Shown: piece after piece, positions 1 through 7,625 of the stretch
Layout: each line of letters opens with the position of its first letter
Position numbering within the stretch: position 1 is the first letter of the stretch
Origin: Candidatus Gastranaerophilales bacterium
Lineage (GTDB): Bacteria > Cyanobacteriota > Vampirovibrionia > Gastranaerophilales > Gastranaerophilaceae
Length of the DNA: 34,100 bases
NCBI GenBank assembly: GCA_947588755.1
Contig: CANPZB010000015.1
Coordinates: forward strand, 1 to 34,100
Direction of reading: 5' to 3'
Position numbers and translations under genes: made by a program
Notes under the pieces: generated by a model
What the model was told of the DNA's origin: nothing
Seen by the model: the letters and a program-made list of their open reading frames with translations, nothing else
Databases searched by the model: none

Positions 1-629
1 ACTTTGTACAATGTATAAGCCTGATTTAAAACACTGTACATTTTTTTCAACTTATTAACAGTAACTTTTTCCTGATATTTTTGAATTAATGACGGCATGG
101 TCATTGCAGCCACAACGCCGATGATACCGAGGGTGATTAGAACTTCCGCCAGAGTGAATGCGGCTATACGTTTGTTGTGTTGCTGCTCTACGTGCGTAGC
201 ACCCTCGGCGAGAGTGAAACCGAATTTTCGTGAAAGGTGAGAAGTGAAAAGTGAGAGGACCTTATCGGCACTACGTGCAAAATGATAGGCTGGATTGCTT
301 TGCATTCGCTCGCAATGACCGTACACCTCCATGTCACCCTGAACCCACCCCATGTCATGCTGAACTTGTTTCAGCATCTGAGCCTTGTCGGGTCTCACTG
401 TCTTTTCGACCCCGTCGTTTTTAATCAAACTGTCATCCTGAACTTGCGAATTTGCGGACGGACGGAGTGGTAACGAGTCCGGATAGCGAACAGATTGAGC
501 ATGCTGTGGCAGAGCCACAAATGCGAAACTCTGTGAGCGTGGAGCAAATTCAAGACGTTTCAGGGTCTTACCATTGTCGGGTCTTACAGTCTTTCCCAAA
601 ATTGTTGCGTTTTTAATTTCTTTTTTCAT
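1..629 (-). CDS. Type IV prepilin-like protein with long repeat-derived leader (3' end beyond window)
   Basis: Read on the minus strand from an ATG at 629 preceded by AGGAA, the frame stays open for 209 codons to the window edge. Residues 158-181 are a classic class III signal and pilin helix: FTLAEVLITLG, then IIGVVAAMTMPSLI, with Glu at +5 and Ala at -1. The family is cleaved by prepilin peptidase and built into type IV pilus or pseudopilus fibres. The preceding 157 residues are very unusual: normal leaders have under about 30. They translate dispersed repeats, including a REP hairpin read as QMLKQVQHD, a second repeat read as MQSNPAYHFARSADK, and an extra FTLAEGATHV motif at 138 preceded by Gly, the canonical -1 residue. 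An internal ATG at 305 (residue 109) is an alternative start. The pilin identity is secure; how much of the leader is translated is not known. Confidence 0.8.
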   Translation of the reverse strand, partial: MKKEIKNATILGKTVRPDNGKTLKRLEFAPRSQSFAFVALPQHAQSVRYPDSLPLRPSANSQVQDDSLIKNDGVEKTVRPDKAQMLKQVQHDMGWVQGDMEVYGHCERMQSNPAYHFARSADKVLSLFTSHLSRKFGFTLAEGATHVEQQHNKRIAAFTLAEVLITLGIIGVVAAMTMPSLIQKYQEKVTVNKLKKMYSVLNQAYTLYK

Positions 630-659
630 TTTTTAGTTCCTTTCTTGTTTTTATTTATT

Positions 660-1030
660 ACTCTTTATTGAAAACTATAACTATACATGTCACCCTGAAT
701 TCATTTCAGGGTCTTATTTATTCGGTATTGGTACATAATCCTAAACCGTCTTGGATATACTCCAATGCATGCAGGGGCTTGTTATTCATCATAGTTGTGG
801 ACATTGACTTTGGTTTAGTTTCTTTTCTATTTAAAGACTTAATAAGGCTTAGATGCTGAAACAAGTTCAGCATGACATGTTGTTGTTCGGTATAACATGG
901 CACTGAATAATTGCCTTCGGCAAAAGATCCTGAAACAAGTTCAGGATGACATGGGGTGGATTCAACCTTATCCCCCGTCCGTCCGTAAATCCGCAAGTTC
1001 AGCATGACATGATCTTTCAGGATGATATGA
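660..1030. repeat. Repeat island 1 (REP-like hairpins)
   Basis: This stretch upstream of the left prepilin holds several copies of a hairpin with 8-bp arms and a 5-nt loop: 692-712 (ACCCTGAA/TTCAGGGT), 853-873 (ATGCTGAA/TTCAGCAT) and 927-947 (ATCCTGAA/TTCAGGAT). A half copy lies near 990-1010. A further copy, 357-377, lies inside the prepilin leader. Most are followed or preceded by a TGACATG tag. A small hairpin, TTGCC-ttc-GGCAA, is at 911-923. A second repeat block (CCGTCCGTAAATCCGCAAG type, about 972-996) recurs near 430-465 and 17637-17655. Short open frames here, for example 718-1005 on the minus strand, are only translations of the repeats. Confidence 0.85.
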
Positions 1031-1296
1031 TAAAAATCCCCACGACAAAATGAGGGACAAAAATTAATCCCTTTAAAATTACCCCAAAAACGAAAAACGG
1101 CTAAAATACAGTCATAGAGCGGGTTTACAGACTCGGGGGGGGGGTGAATGCTAAAACTTCAAAATTCGATTTATTCATAATTTTTTCATTAACTCCCAAA
1201 TTTTCGGTGTTTCGCACCGGAGTACTTCCCGATTGAAATATTTCAACCTTACTTTAATATTATAACACTTTTTACAAAAATTTCAAGTGTAATAAT
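1031..1296. other. Gene-free stretch with a G10 tract
   Basis: No gene is visible. A run of ten G lies at 1135-1144, preceded by C and followed by TGA, in otherwise AT-rich sequence. A small stem CGGTG-tttcg-CACCG lies at 1205-1219. Two more G10 runs in the window also sit beside repeat islands (17692-17701 and 33684-33693). Confidence 0.7.
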
Positions 1297-1314
1297 TGTA
1301 ACAGAATGTTAACA
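1297..1314. promoter_or_regulatory. Candidate operator TGTAACA-N3-TGTTAACA upstream of the 1411 gene
   Basis: TGTAACA, three bases, then the palindrome TGTTAACA, about 97 bp upstream of the ATG at 1411. The same pair of half-sites, with small variation, lies 78-98 bp upstream of the three coiled-coil genes starting at 11089, 16436 and 19460. A TATACT -10-like box follows at 1350-1355 without a clear -35, which would fit an activator-dependent promoter; that is inference. Confidence 0.5.
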
Positions 1315-1410
1315 TTTTTTTTATTAAAAAGGCAATTTTTTTAAAACTATATACTTTATATATATGTAAGAGATATAAAGAGAAGAAAACGAGAAAGAGA
1401 GCAAAAGAAA

Positions 1411-1674
1411 ATGGCAACATTCACAACAAATAGCAATACAAACGGCCAATTCGGTACTTTGGTTAGAAACAGAAATAAAAGAAACGGTTTAAATTCGGCA
1501 GAATTTGATTATTTTGCGGTTAAAGACAGAAGAATGCGTTTTAACAGTGCTAAAGACCCTATTTATTATGTTTTTGACTGTATTGAAAACAGACCTGTTA
1601 AGACACTCGCCAAAGAATTTGTAAAAGACTCATTTTTTGAAATAGCAAACTTTGTTTCAAAAGTCGTCAGATAG
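1411..1674 (+). CDS. Hypothetical protein, 87 residues
   Basis: A small basic protein, not recognised. The N-terminus (MATFTTNSNTNGQFGTL) is Ser/Thr/Asn-rich; the centre is rich in Arg, Lys and Asp; the C-terminal third is amphipathic and helical (KEFVKDSFFEIANFVSKVV). There is no signal peptide or membrane segment. It is probably a real gene: it has its own upstream region with an operator-like motif, a purine-rich stretch before the ATG, and a good terminator 37 nt after the stop. The upstream motif and the sequence TACTTTATATA-y-ATG resemble those upstream of the coiled-coil gene at 16089-16436, suggesting joint regulation. Function unknown. Confidence 0.65.
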   Translation: MATFTTNSNTNGQFGTLVRNRNKRNGLNSAEFDYFAVKDRRMRFNSAKDPIYYVFDCIENRPVKTLAKEFVKDSFFEIANFVSKVVR

Positions 1675-1710
1675 TCAATAGGAATATAAAAGGAAAAGGA
1701 TAAAGAATTT

Positions 1711-1739
1711 AAAGAGATGGTTTTCATCTCTTTTTTTTT
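1711..1739 (+). terminator. Rho-independent terminator
   Basis: Nine-bp stem AAAGAGATG (1711-1719) / CATCTCTTT (1725-1733), loop GTTTT, followed by a T run to 1739. It ends the 1411 transcript. The T run touches the stop codon of convergent priA. Confidence 0.85.
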
Positions 1740-3972
1740 ATAATATATCCAAAGGATCGACGTCTGCCGCAAGCCGCACATCTTTTGGCATGGTAATTCT
1801 GCTTAAAAATCCCGAAACAAACTGATGTCCTTTTATATCGGCTTTGTTTTTCAGGATTATTTGATATCTGTACAACCCGTTAATTCTTTCAATAACACAT
1901 GCACTTGGCCCGAGAATATCAAGTCTTTCGGTAAAACCTAATTTTTCCGTCATGACAGACATTCTTAAAGCTATTTCCCGAGCGGATTTTTCCGCACGAA
2001 AGTTGTTCGTTGAACTGATGATAAGTCTGATTATTTTACTGAAAGGCGGGTAATCAAATTCTTCCCGTGCGGATATTTCCGTATTGTAGAATTCCGAATA
2101 GTTTTGTGATTTTGCACTTGCCAGAGCGTAAAAATCGGGGTTATAAGTTTGAAACATCACAGACCCGCTGTATTCACCTCGTCCGGCACGTCCCGCAACC
2201 TGTGTTAACAGTTGAAATCCTCTTTCGCTTGCACGAAAATCAGGTAAATTGAAACTTGCATCGGCAGAAATTACCCCAACCAAAGTTACATTGGGATTAT
2301 CCAGACCTTTTGCTATCATTTGAGTACCGACAAGTATATCAATGTCACCTTGCTGGAAGCGTTCCAAAAGCCTTATATGCTCTCCTTTTCTTGTAAGTAT
2401 ATCGCTGTCTATCCTTTCAATTCTGTGCTGCGGGAAAAGTTCACGAATATAATGTTCAATTTTTTGAGTTCCTGCCCCGCTGTTTTTTAAAGCGTCAGAC
2501 CCGCATTGCGGGCAAAAGTCGGGAAAAATTGAAATATGGTTGCAATAATGACATTTAAGACGGTTTTCTTTGGCATGCCATATCATAGGTATGGCACAAT
2601 TCGGGCATTCGATTACATGACCGCAGGATTGACACTGCGTAAACGTGGAAAATCCTCTGCGATTTATTAAAATTATTACTTGTTTACCGTTATCGAGTGT
2701 TTTTTTAATTTCCGTTTGAAGCGGAACGGAAATAAGGTTTTTATATGCCGCACGACCGTATTCTTGCATATTAATAACGGTTACGGGCGGAATTTTGGCA
2801 TTGTTGTACCGGTGTTTAAGTTCAAAAAGTGAATTTGTGTTTATTGCCCTGTAGTAAGACGAAATATCGGGAGTGGCAGAGCCTGAAACGAGAGCACAGT
2901 CATGAAATTCCGCGAGTTTTCTTGCAACGGTTCTCGCATCGTATCTGGGTGCGGGATTTGTTTGTTTATATGCACTTTCATGTTCTTCATCTATTATTAT
3001 AAGTCCGATATTTTGCAGGGGTGCAAATACCGCAGAACGTGCTCCCGCCAAGATTTTAATCTCATTTTTATACAGTTTTTGCCAAACATCATACCTTTCA
3101 CCTTCGGAAATACTGCTGTGCCATATTGCAACGTCTGATGTCCCGAATTTTTTTGCCAAACGCTTGGACAACTGGGACGCCAATGCAATTTCCGGTGCCA
3201 GAAAAAGTACGTTTTTACCTGACTTTATGGTGTCGTCAATGAGTTTAAAATAGACTTCGGTTTTGCCCGAAGCCGTAACTCCATGCAATAAAATGTTATT
3301 TTTACTTTTTGAATTTTTGATTTGTTTTTTTATACCTTCATAAACCTGTTTTTGTTCGTCGGTTAAATTAAAAAGCGGTTCGGTTTCTTTAATTTGTAAA
3401 ATGTCAAGCGGATTTCTGTAAAGTTCTTCTTCCGTAATACGCAAACAGCCGAGTTTTTCAAGTTTTTTAACGGTGTTTCTCGTGGTCTTGGCATATTTTT
3501 CAAAAAATATTAAGGGCATTTTACCTGATTTTTTCAGAATTTCAAGTACTTGAATTTGTCTTTTTGATGCGTTATCGAATGTTATAAATTCAACGGATAG
3601 CTCTTTTTTTGACTCTTTTTCTATTAATTTTAACGGAATAGCCGTGTTTAATACCGTTACCAAATCGCAGCAGTAATAATTCGCTATCCATTCCAGCAGT
3701 TTAAGATATTCGACGGAAAAAAGCGGGGTTTCGTCGAGTATTTTGTTGATTTTTTTAGCTTTAATCTCCTGCGGAAGGTAGTCCGAAAAACCTGCACAAA
3801 ACGCCTTTATTAATCCTTGTCTGCCGAAAGGCACAAGAATAGCCTGACCGATTTTGATTTTATTTTTCATTTCGTCAGGTATAATGTAGCTGTACGTTTT
3901 TACTCCCAACCCTTTGATGTTTACAAGGGCAAGTGCGTATTTGTTGTTATTATAATCAGAATTTTCCGCCAT
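1738..3972 (-). CDS. priA: Primosomal protein N' (replication restart helicase PriA)
   Basis: A 3'-5' superfamily 2 DNA helicase that recognises abandoned forks and reloads the replisome. An N-terminal DNA-binding region is followed by a helicase core with Walker A GVTASGKT at about 231-238 and DEEH at about 328-331. Eight cysteines in four pairs (about 447/450, 456/459, 474/477, 487/490) form the two-zinc insertion typical of PriA. The C-terminal helicase lobe has GTQMIAKGLD and QVAGRAGRG. I place the start at the ATG at 3972 (MAENSDYNN), giving 744 residues, because this leaves 16 nt after the PC4-like gene; a longer reading from 4050 would overlap that gene. The SD is weak, suggesting cotranscription with the PC4-like gene. 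Confidence 0.95.
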   Translation of the reverse strand: MAENSDYNNNKYALALVNIKGLGVKTYSYIIPDEMKNKIKIGQAILVPFGRQGLIKAFCAGFSDYLPQEIKAKKINKILDETPLFSVEYLKLLEWIANYYCCDLVTVLNTAIPLKLIEKESKKELSVEFITFDNASKRQIQVLEILKKSGKMPLIFFEKYAKTTRNTVKKLEKLGCLRITEEELYRNPLDILQIKETEPLFNLTDEQKQVYEGIKKQIKNSKSKNNILLHGVTASGKTEVYFKLIDDTIKSGKNVLFLAPEIALASQLSKRLAKKFGTSDVAIWHSSISEGERYDVWQKLYKNEIKILAGARSAVFAPLQNIGLIIIDEEHESAYKQTNPAPRYDARTVARKLAEFHDCALVSGSATPDISSYYRAINTNSLFELKHRYNNAKIPPVTVINMQEYGRAAYKNLISVPLQTEIKKTLDNGKQVIILINRRGFSTFTQCQSCGHVIECPNCAIPMIWHAKENRLKCHYCNHISIFPDFCPQCGSDALKNSGAGTQKIEHYIRELFPQHRIERIDSDILTRKGEHIRLLERFQQGDIDILVGTQMIAKGLDNPNVTLVGVISADASFNLPDFRASERGFQLLTQVAGRAGRGEYSGSVMFQTYNPDFYALASAKSQNYSEFYNTEISAREEFDYPPFSKIIRLIISSTNNFRAEKSAREIALRMSVMTEKLGFTERLDILGPSACVIERINGLYRYQIILKNKADIKGHQFVSGFLSRITMPKDVRLAADVDPLDIL

Positions 3973-3988
3973 TAAAAAGTTTTTCCGA

Positions 3989-4225
3989 TTATTCAGCTTC
4001 CGCCATAAATTCTTTGCGGGCATCCTGTATGGCTTCTTCAAGCAAATCAAGCTGTTCGGGAGAGAAAGTTACCCCTTTTTTGGTCGGAAGCCAGGTTGAA
4101 CCGCCGTCTGTTGTATAAAAAATTCTCATATTAAGGTAGCTTTTGCCTTTGTATTCGCTGACGGAAATTTGTAATTGTTCGGTATCAGTTCTTTCGATTG
4201 TAGCTAAAATTTTTGAATCTGCCAT
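3989..4225 (-). CDS. PC4/YdbC-like single-stranded nucleic-acid-binding protein
   Basis: 78 residues matching the transcriptional coactivator p15/PC4 fold: a beta sheet (ISVSEYKGKSYLNMRIFY), the loop DGGSTWLPTKKGVTF, then a C-terminal helix (SPEQLDLLEEAIQDARKEF). The KKG near residue 50 and the following helix are the family's most recognisable part. Bacterial members bind ssDNA or RNA, with broadly undefined roles. It has a good SD (AAGGAG). Its position 16 nt before priA suggests they are cotranscribed, which fits an ssDNA-related job. It is divergent from dapB. Confidence 0.8.
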   Translation of the reverse strand: MADSKILATIERTDTEQLQISVSEYKGKSYLNMRIFYTTDGGSTWLPTKKGVTFSPEQLDLLEEAIQDARKEFMAEAE

Positions 4226-4327
4226 GTTAGTCTCCTTATTTCTCAGTTATTAATTTTTACTTTTATATATTACCACAGAAATTTTTTTATGTTAAAGTTA
4301 ATATTATTTGAATAAGAGGTGTTAATT

Positions 4328-5077
4328 ATGATAAAAATTGCCGTATGCGGTGCTTTGGGAAAAATGGGAAAAGAAGTTTGCAATGCCGTAGATGAATGTG
4401 ATTTTACCGAACTTAGTGCGAAAATTGATATTGCCGCTCAGGATATGTATCATTCAATAGAAGAAGTTCACAGGGTTCAAGACATAGATGTTTTGATTGA
4501 TTTTACCCAGCCTGCTTCAATTTTCAATAATGCTGAATATTGTATAAATAACGGCATAAAAATAGTTGTCGGTACAACAGGTTTAACCGATGAGCAAATC
4601 GAATATTTGAAAGAATTATCAGAAAAAAAAGGTACAGGCTGTTTTATTGCACCTAATTTTTCTACGGGTGCCGTTTTAATGATGATGTTTTCAAAACTGG
4701 CTGCTAAATATTTTGATAACGCCGAAATTATTGAACTTCATCACAACCAGAAGAAAGATGCACCGTCAGGTACGGCAATAAAGACCGCAAAACTTATGTC
4801 GGAAGCCAAATCAGATTTTACAAGCGGAAATTGCCCCGAAATAGAAACCGTAAAGGGTGCAAGAGGTGGTAAATCTTATTCCGATATTCATATTCATTCA
4901 GTCAGAGTTCCCGGATATATTGCTTCTCAGGAGGTTATTTTCGGTTCTCCGGGACAAATAATGACCGTCCGCCATGATACTATGGACAGAAAATGTTACA
5001 TGCAAGGTGTTTTACTTGCCGTGAAATACTTGTATGAAAATAATAACTTTACTTACGGACTTGAAAATATACTATAA
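4328..5077 (+). CDS. dapB: 4-hydroxy-tetrahydrodipicolinate reductase
   Basis: Reduces 4-hydroxy-tetrahydrodipicolinate with NAD(P)H in the lysine/diaminopimelate pathway, feeding peptidoglycan. Visible: nucleotide-binding GALGKMG near residues 8-14; FTQPASI; the GTTG loop; APNFSTGAVLM; and the catalytic/substrate stretch ELHHNQKKDAPSGTA, which holds the catalytic His and Lys. 249 residues is slightly shorter than the common 265-270. The ATG at 4328 is chosen over a GTG at 4319 because AAGAGGTG lies about 7 nt upstream of it. The gene stands alone, divergent from the PC4-like/priA pair. Confidence 0.96.
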   Translation: MIKIAVCGALGKMGKEVCNAVDECDFTELSAKIDIAAQDMYHSIEEVHRVQDIDVLIDFTQPASIFNNAEYCINNGIKIVVGTTGLTDEQIEYLKELSEKKGTGCFIAPNFSTGAVLMMMFSKLAAKYFDNAEIIELHHNQKKDAPSGTAIKTAKLMSEAKSDFTSGNCPEIETVKGARGGKSYSDIHIHSVRVPGYIASQEVIFGSPGQIMTVRHDTMDRKCYMQGVLLAVKYLYENNNFTYGLENIL

Positions 5078-5209
5078 GTCAGTAAGAATTTATTTCTTTG
5101 GGCGGGCAATGTTCCGCATTGCAGAATAAGTGTTAATTTGCCCTTATTTAGTTTTGTAAAAAAATTGCTCTTTATGCCAAAAAAGCGTGTAAAAATCCCG
5201 AAAACGGGG

Positions 5210-5325
5210 TATAATATATATAGGAAGTCCCTGATTTAAGGACTAATCAGGTTTCCGATGAGTGTTATTCCCCCACCCACTCTTAAATAAAAAAGGTATC
5301 CGGTTACTCAATTATTGGTGATGAC
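5210..5325 (+). promoter_or_regulatory. Promoter and structured leader of the phosphodiester glycosidase gene
   Basis: TATAAT at 5210-5215 without a clear -35. The leader holds two interleaved complementary pairs: AGTCC (5226-5230)/GGACT (5240-5244) and CTGATT (5231-5236)/AATCAG (5245-5250). They could form alternative hairpins or a small pseudoknot. A 10-codon ORF (MSVIPPPTLK, 5258-5290) contains Pro-Pro-Pro. GTATCC (5297-5302) can pair with GGATAC (5327-5332), which would enclose the start codon region. No known riboswitch class was recognised. Confidence 0.35.
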
Positions 5326-6600
5326 ATGGATACGCTGTTTTTATGCCCCCAAATTAAAAATTTTAAAGATGTTAAGTTTTTAGAAAAACTTATTGATACA
5401 TCGTTTATTTGTTTTTTAATTATTTCGCAAAGTCTGTTTCCTCTTTTTGCAAGTGACGGTTATAAAGTTGCACAATCCGTTATTCCTTTGCGGGCGGGCA
5501 ATATTGAACAGATTAAAGAAAAAGTTATGTATGAACTTTCCGAACAAAAACGCAAAGAGGATTTTGATAAGGACGTTATAAACAAATATCCTAACGCTGT
5601 TATTAGCGATGTTACGGATGGCGTAAAACACATTAAACTTACAAAATATTATGCGGGAAAACCGGTAAGAATTAATGTTGTGGAGGTAAATCAAAGGATA
5701 GCAAAAAACCTTGAATTAACACCTGCACTTTCTTCCGATACGAATTTAAAAAGCAGAACAAAAATTTCTTCCATTGCAAAGAACAACAATGCCGTAGTCG
5801 CATTAAACGGCACGTATTTTAAGCCGCAAACCGGAGTTCCTCTGGGAGCTTTAATGATTGACAAAAAAATATACACAGGTCCGATTTACGACAGGGTTGC
5901 AATAGGAATATTTGATGACGGTTTTGATATTGCCAGAATACAGTTAAATGCGGCTATAGAAGGCAGTGGAATAACCGTTAAAGTTGATAATATTAATCAA
6001 CCGCGAATACTTTCGACTTACGTACTGGTTTATACGGGCGAGTGGGGTAAACTTTCACCTTACGCACCCAAGTACGGAATGAACTTGCTTGTTGAAAACG
6101 GTAAGATAACGAAAGCTTCCGCTAATCCGATAGAAATAGGCAAAGACAGTTTTGTAATATCAGGGCCGAAAAATCTTTTACAACCGCTGTTAATCAAGAA
6201 GGATGCAAAATTATCAATAAAAACAATTCCCGAGTGGAATGGCGTTAAAGACATAATAAGCGGAGGGCCTTACCTTGTAAAAGACGGAGAGGTATTTGTT
6301 GACATGACGGCACAAAAGCTGGGTTCAATAGGCGGAAGAAATCCCCGCAGTGCAATAGGTTACACTTCCCAAAACAATCTTATTCTTGTTGCGGTTGACG
6401 GGCGTGAAGGGAGTTCAATAGGCATGACTTTAACTGAGCTTGCGGCATTTATGCGGTCAATAGGATGTGTAAATGCCATGAATTTGGACGGCGGGGGGTC
6501 TACCGTAATGTATGTTAACGGACAAATAGTTAACAAACCGAATGTAACAGGCGGAATACCTATTTCCAATGCGATAGTTTTATCAAAAACAACAGACTGA
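5326..6600 (+). CDS. Secreted phosphodiester glycosidase (NAGPA/DUF2233 family)
   Basis: 424 residues. The C-terminal ~300 residues match the phosphodiester glycosidase fold of the human uncovering enzyme NAGPA and bacterial DUF2233 proteins: ALNGTYF, GGPYLVKDG, GGRNPRSAIG, LVAVDGRE, MTLTELAAFM and NLDGGGSTVMYVNG, with the hallmark DGGGS. A hydrophobic stretch at about 28-42 (FICFLIISQSLFPLF) followed by ASDG looks like a signal peptide with a long, atypical n-region. Bacterial members cleave sugar phosphodiesters at the cell surface; the substrate here is unknown. SD GGTGAT lies about 6 nt before the ATG. The stop at 6600 is one base from the convergent acyltransferase stop. Confidence 0.85.
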   Translation: MDTLFLCPQIKNFKDVKFLEKLIDTSFICFLIISQSLFPLFASDGYKVAQSVIPLRAGNIEQIKEKVMYELSEQKRKEDFDKDVINKYPNAVISDVTDGVKHIKLTKYYAGKPVRINVVEVNQRIAKNLELTPALSSDTNLKSRTKISSIAKNNNAVVALNGTYFKPQTGVPLGALMIDKKIYTGPIYDRVAIGIFDDGFDIARIQLNAAIEGSGITVKVDNINQPRILSTYVLVYTGEWGKLSPYAPKYGMNLLVENGKITKASANPIEIGKDSFVISGPKNLLQPLLIKKDAKLSIKTIPEWNGVKDIISGGPYLVKDGEVFVDMTAQKLGSIGGRNPRSAIGYTSQNNLILVAVDGREGSSIGMTLTELAAFMRSIGCVNAMNLDGGGSTVMYVNGQIVNKPNVTGGIPISNAIVLSKTTD

Positions 6601-6601
6601 A

Positions 6602-7429
6602 TTAAACATCGGCAACGGGCGGAAGGTCTATTTTTTTTAGCCTTTGTTCTATTCTGCGATACCATTTTAAATGCTGTTTAAATAAAATATTATACTGTGT
6701 AATATCGCCCTGTGAAATTTCTAATGCCTGATTATCACAAACTTTTTGAAGTGAGTGTTCTAGCATGTGAGTTAACTCTTTTCTTTCAAAGTTTCTGTCG
6801 TCGAAAAGTTCAATTCTTTGACCGAATTCAACAACAACTTCGGGTCTGTTGTCACGGAAGAAACAGTAATCAATAGCTATCGGGATAAGATTTATTTTCC
6901 CGTACCTTTTTATTGCGTTTTTGGCGATATATGCCAGACCTGTTTGAAATTCAATAGGTCTGAAATGAGGCGGTCTTATAATTCCTTGCGGGAAAATACA
7001 AAGAATATTTCTTAAATCGCCGAGTACGTCTACGGAATATTTTAGAGCTTTCATTGCCGACTGCGGAGACTTTTTGTTAACACTGTACGCCCCCCCGCGT
7101 CGAAGTAACGGAAATCTGTTTAATTCTTCGACCATAAGACGTATTTCTTTATGACAAATCCTGTGTGCGATATTGTAAAATACTATTCCGTCCCACCAGT
7201 TGCAATGCGGTGCAAAGAGAATAGTCGGAGCATTTTCGTCTCTTTCATAAAAATTTTCCGCACCTTTGTATCGGAACGCATAAAATCGATTTTGAAGCAT
7301 ATTAAAGAAAAACATGCTCGCAACCCACAGCCAGAATTTACTTGTTTTGGCCGGTTTAAATTTTTCTTCCCTGTTCCTCAATTTAGTGGGAGGAATATCG
7401 CAATATAATTGTTCATCTGTAGCTGTCAT
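6602..7429 (-). CDS. PlsC-type 1-acylglycerol-3-phosphate O-acyltransferase family protein
   Basis: 275 residues. The acyltransferase H-x4-D motif is seen in APHCNWWDGIVF, and the glycerophosphate-binding motif appears as FPQGIIRPP (family form FPEGT), so Glu is replaced by Gln. Hydrophobic or aromatic residues at about 30-55 (FWLWVASMFFFNML) probably anchor it to the membrane. The family acylates lysophosphatidic acid or related lipids in phospholipid or glycolipid synthesis; the real acceptor cannot be read from the sequence. Convergent with the phosphodiester glycosidase; single gene. Confidence 0.8.
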   Translation of the reverse strand: MTATDEQLYCDIPPTKLRNREEKFKPAKTSKFWLWVASMFFFNMLQNRFYAFRYKGAENFYERDENAPTILFAPHCNWWDGIVFYNIAHRICHKEIRLMVEELNRFPLLRRGGAYSVNKKSPQSAMKALKYSVDVLGDLRNILCIFPQGIIRPPHFRPIEFQTGLAYIAKNAIKRYGKINLIPIAIDYCFFRDNRPEVVVEFGQRIELFDDRNFERKELTHMLEHSLQKVCDNQALEISQGDITQYNILFKQHLKWYRRIEQRLKKIDLPPVADV

Positions 7430-7535
7430 AAAAATATTTTACTTCATAATAAATGAATAGTGAATATATGATTTTACATTTTTAAGAAAAATTAACTTAC
7501 GTGAAAATTATTTTTTACAAAAAGCATGAATTAGT

Positions 7536-7563
7536 TTGTCAAAAATCATGTTTGTGTGATAAT
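7536..7563 (+). promoter_or_regulatory. Sigma-70 promoter of fusA
   Basis: -35 TTGTCA (7536-7541), 16-bp spacer, -10 GATAAT (7558-7563), about 60 bp before the fusA ATG. The rest of the 7430-7625 gap is AT-rich with no gene. Confidence 0.6.
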
Positions 7564-7625
7564 TATTATGAAGCTAAAATATTAAATAGCGAAGTACACT
7601 ATGAATAAATAAGGAAAAAGTAAAA

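Noticed and set aside
282-473. 63-codon plus-strand ORF
   Set aside because: Antisense to the repeat-derived prepilin leader; composed of repeat translations.
718-1005. 95-codon minus-strand ORF in repeat island 1
   Set aside because: Its product is a translation of the REP-like repeats (CHPELVSGS, MLNLFQHLS); no SD, no domain.
660-1030. CRISPR array
   Set aside because: Repeats are irregularly spaced, occur in both orientations and are hairpins; no uniform spacers and no cas genes.
5104-5145. dapB terminator (GGGCAA ... TTGCCC, with an inner GCAATG/CATTGC hairpin)
   Set aside because: Long loop and no T run; too weak to list as a terminator.
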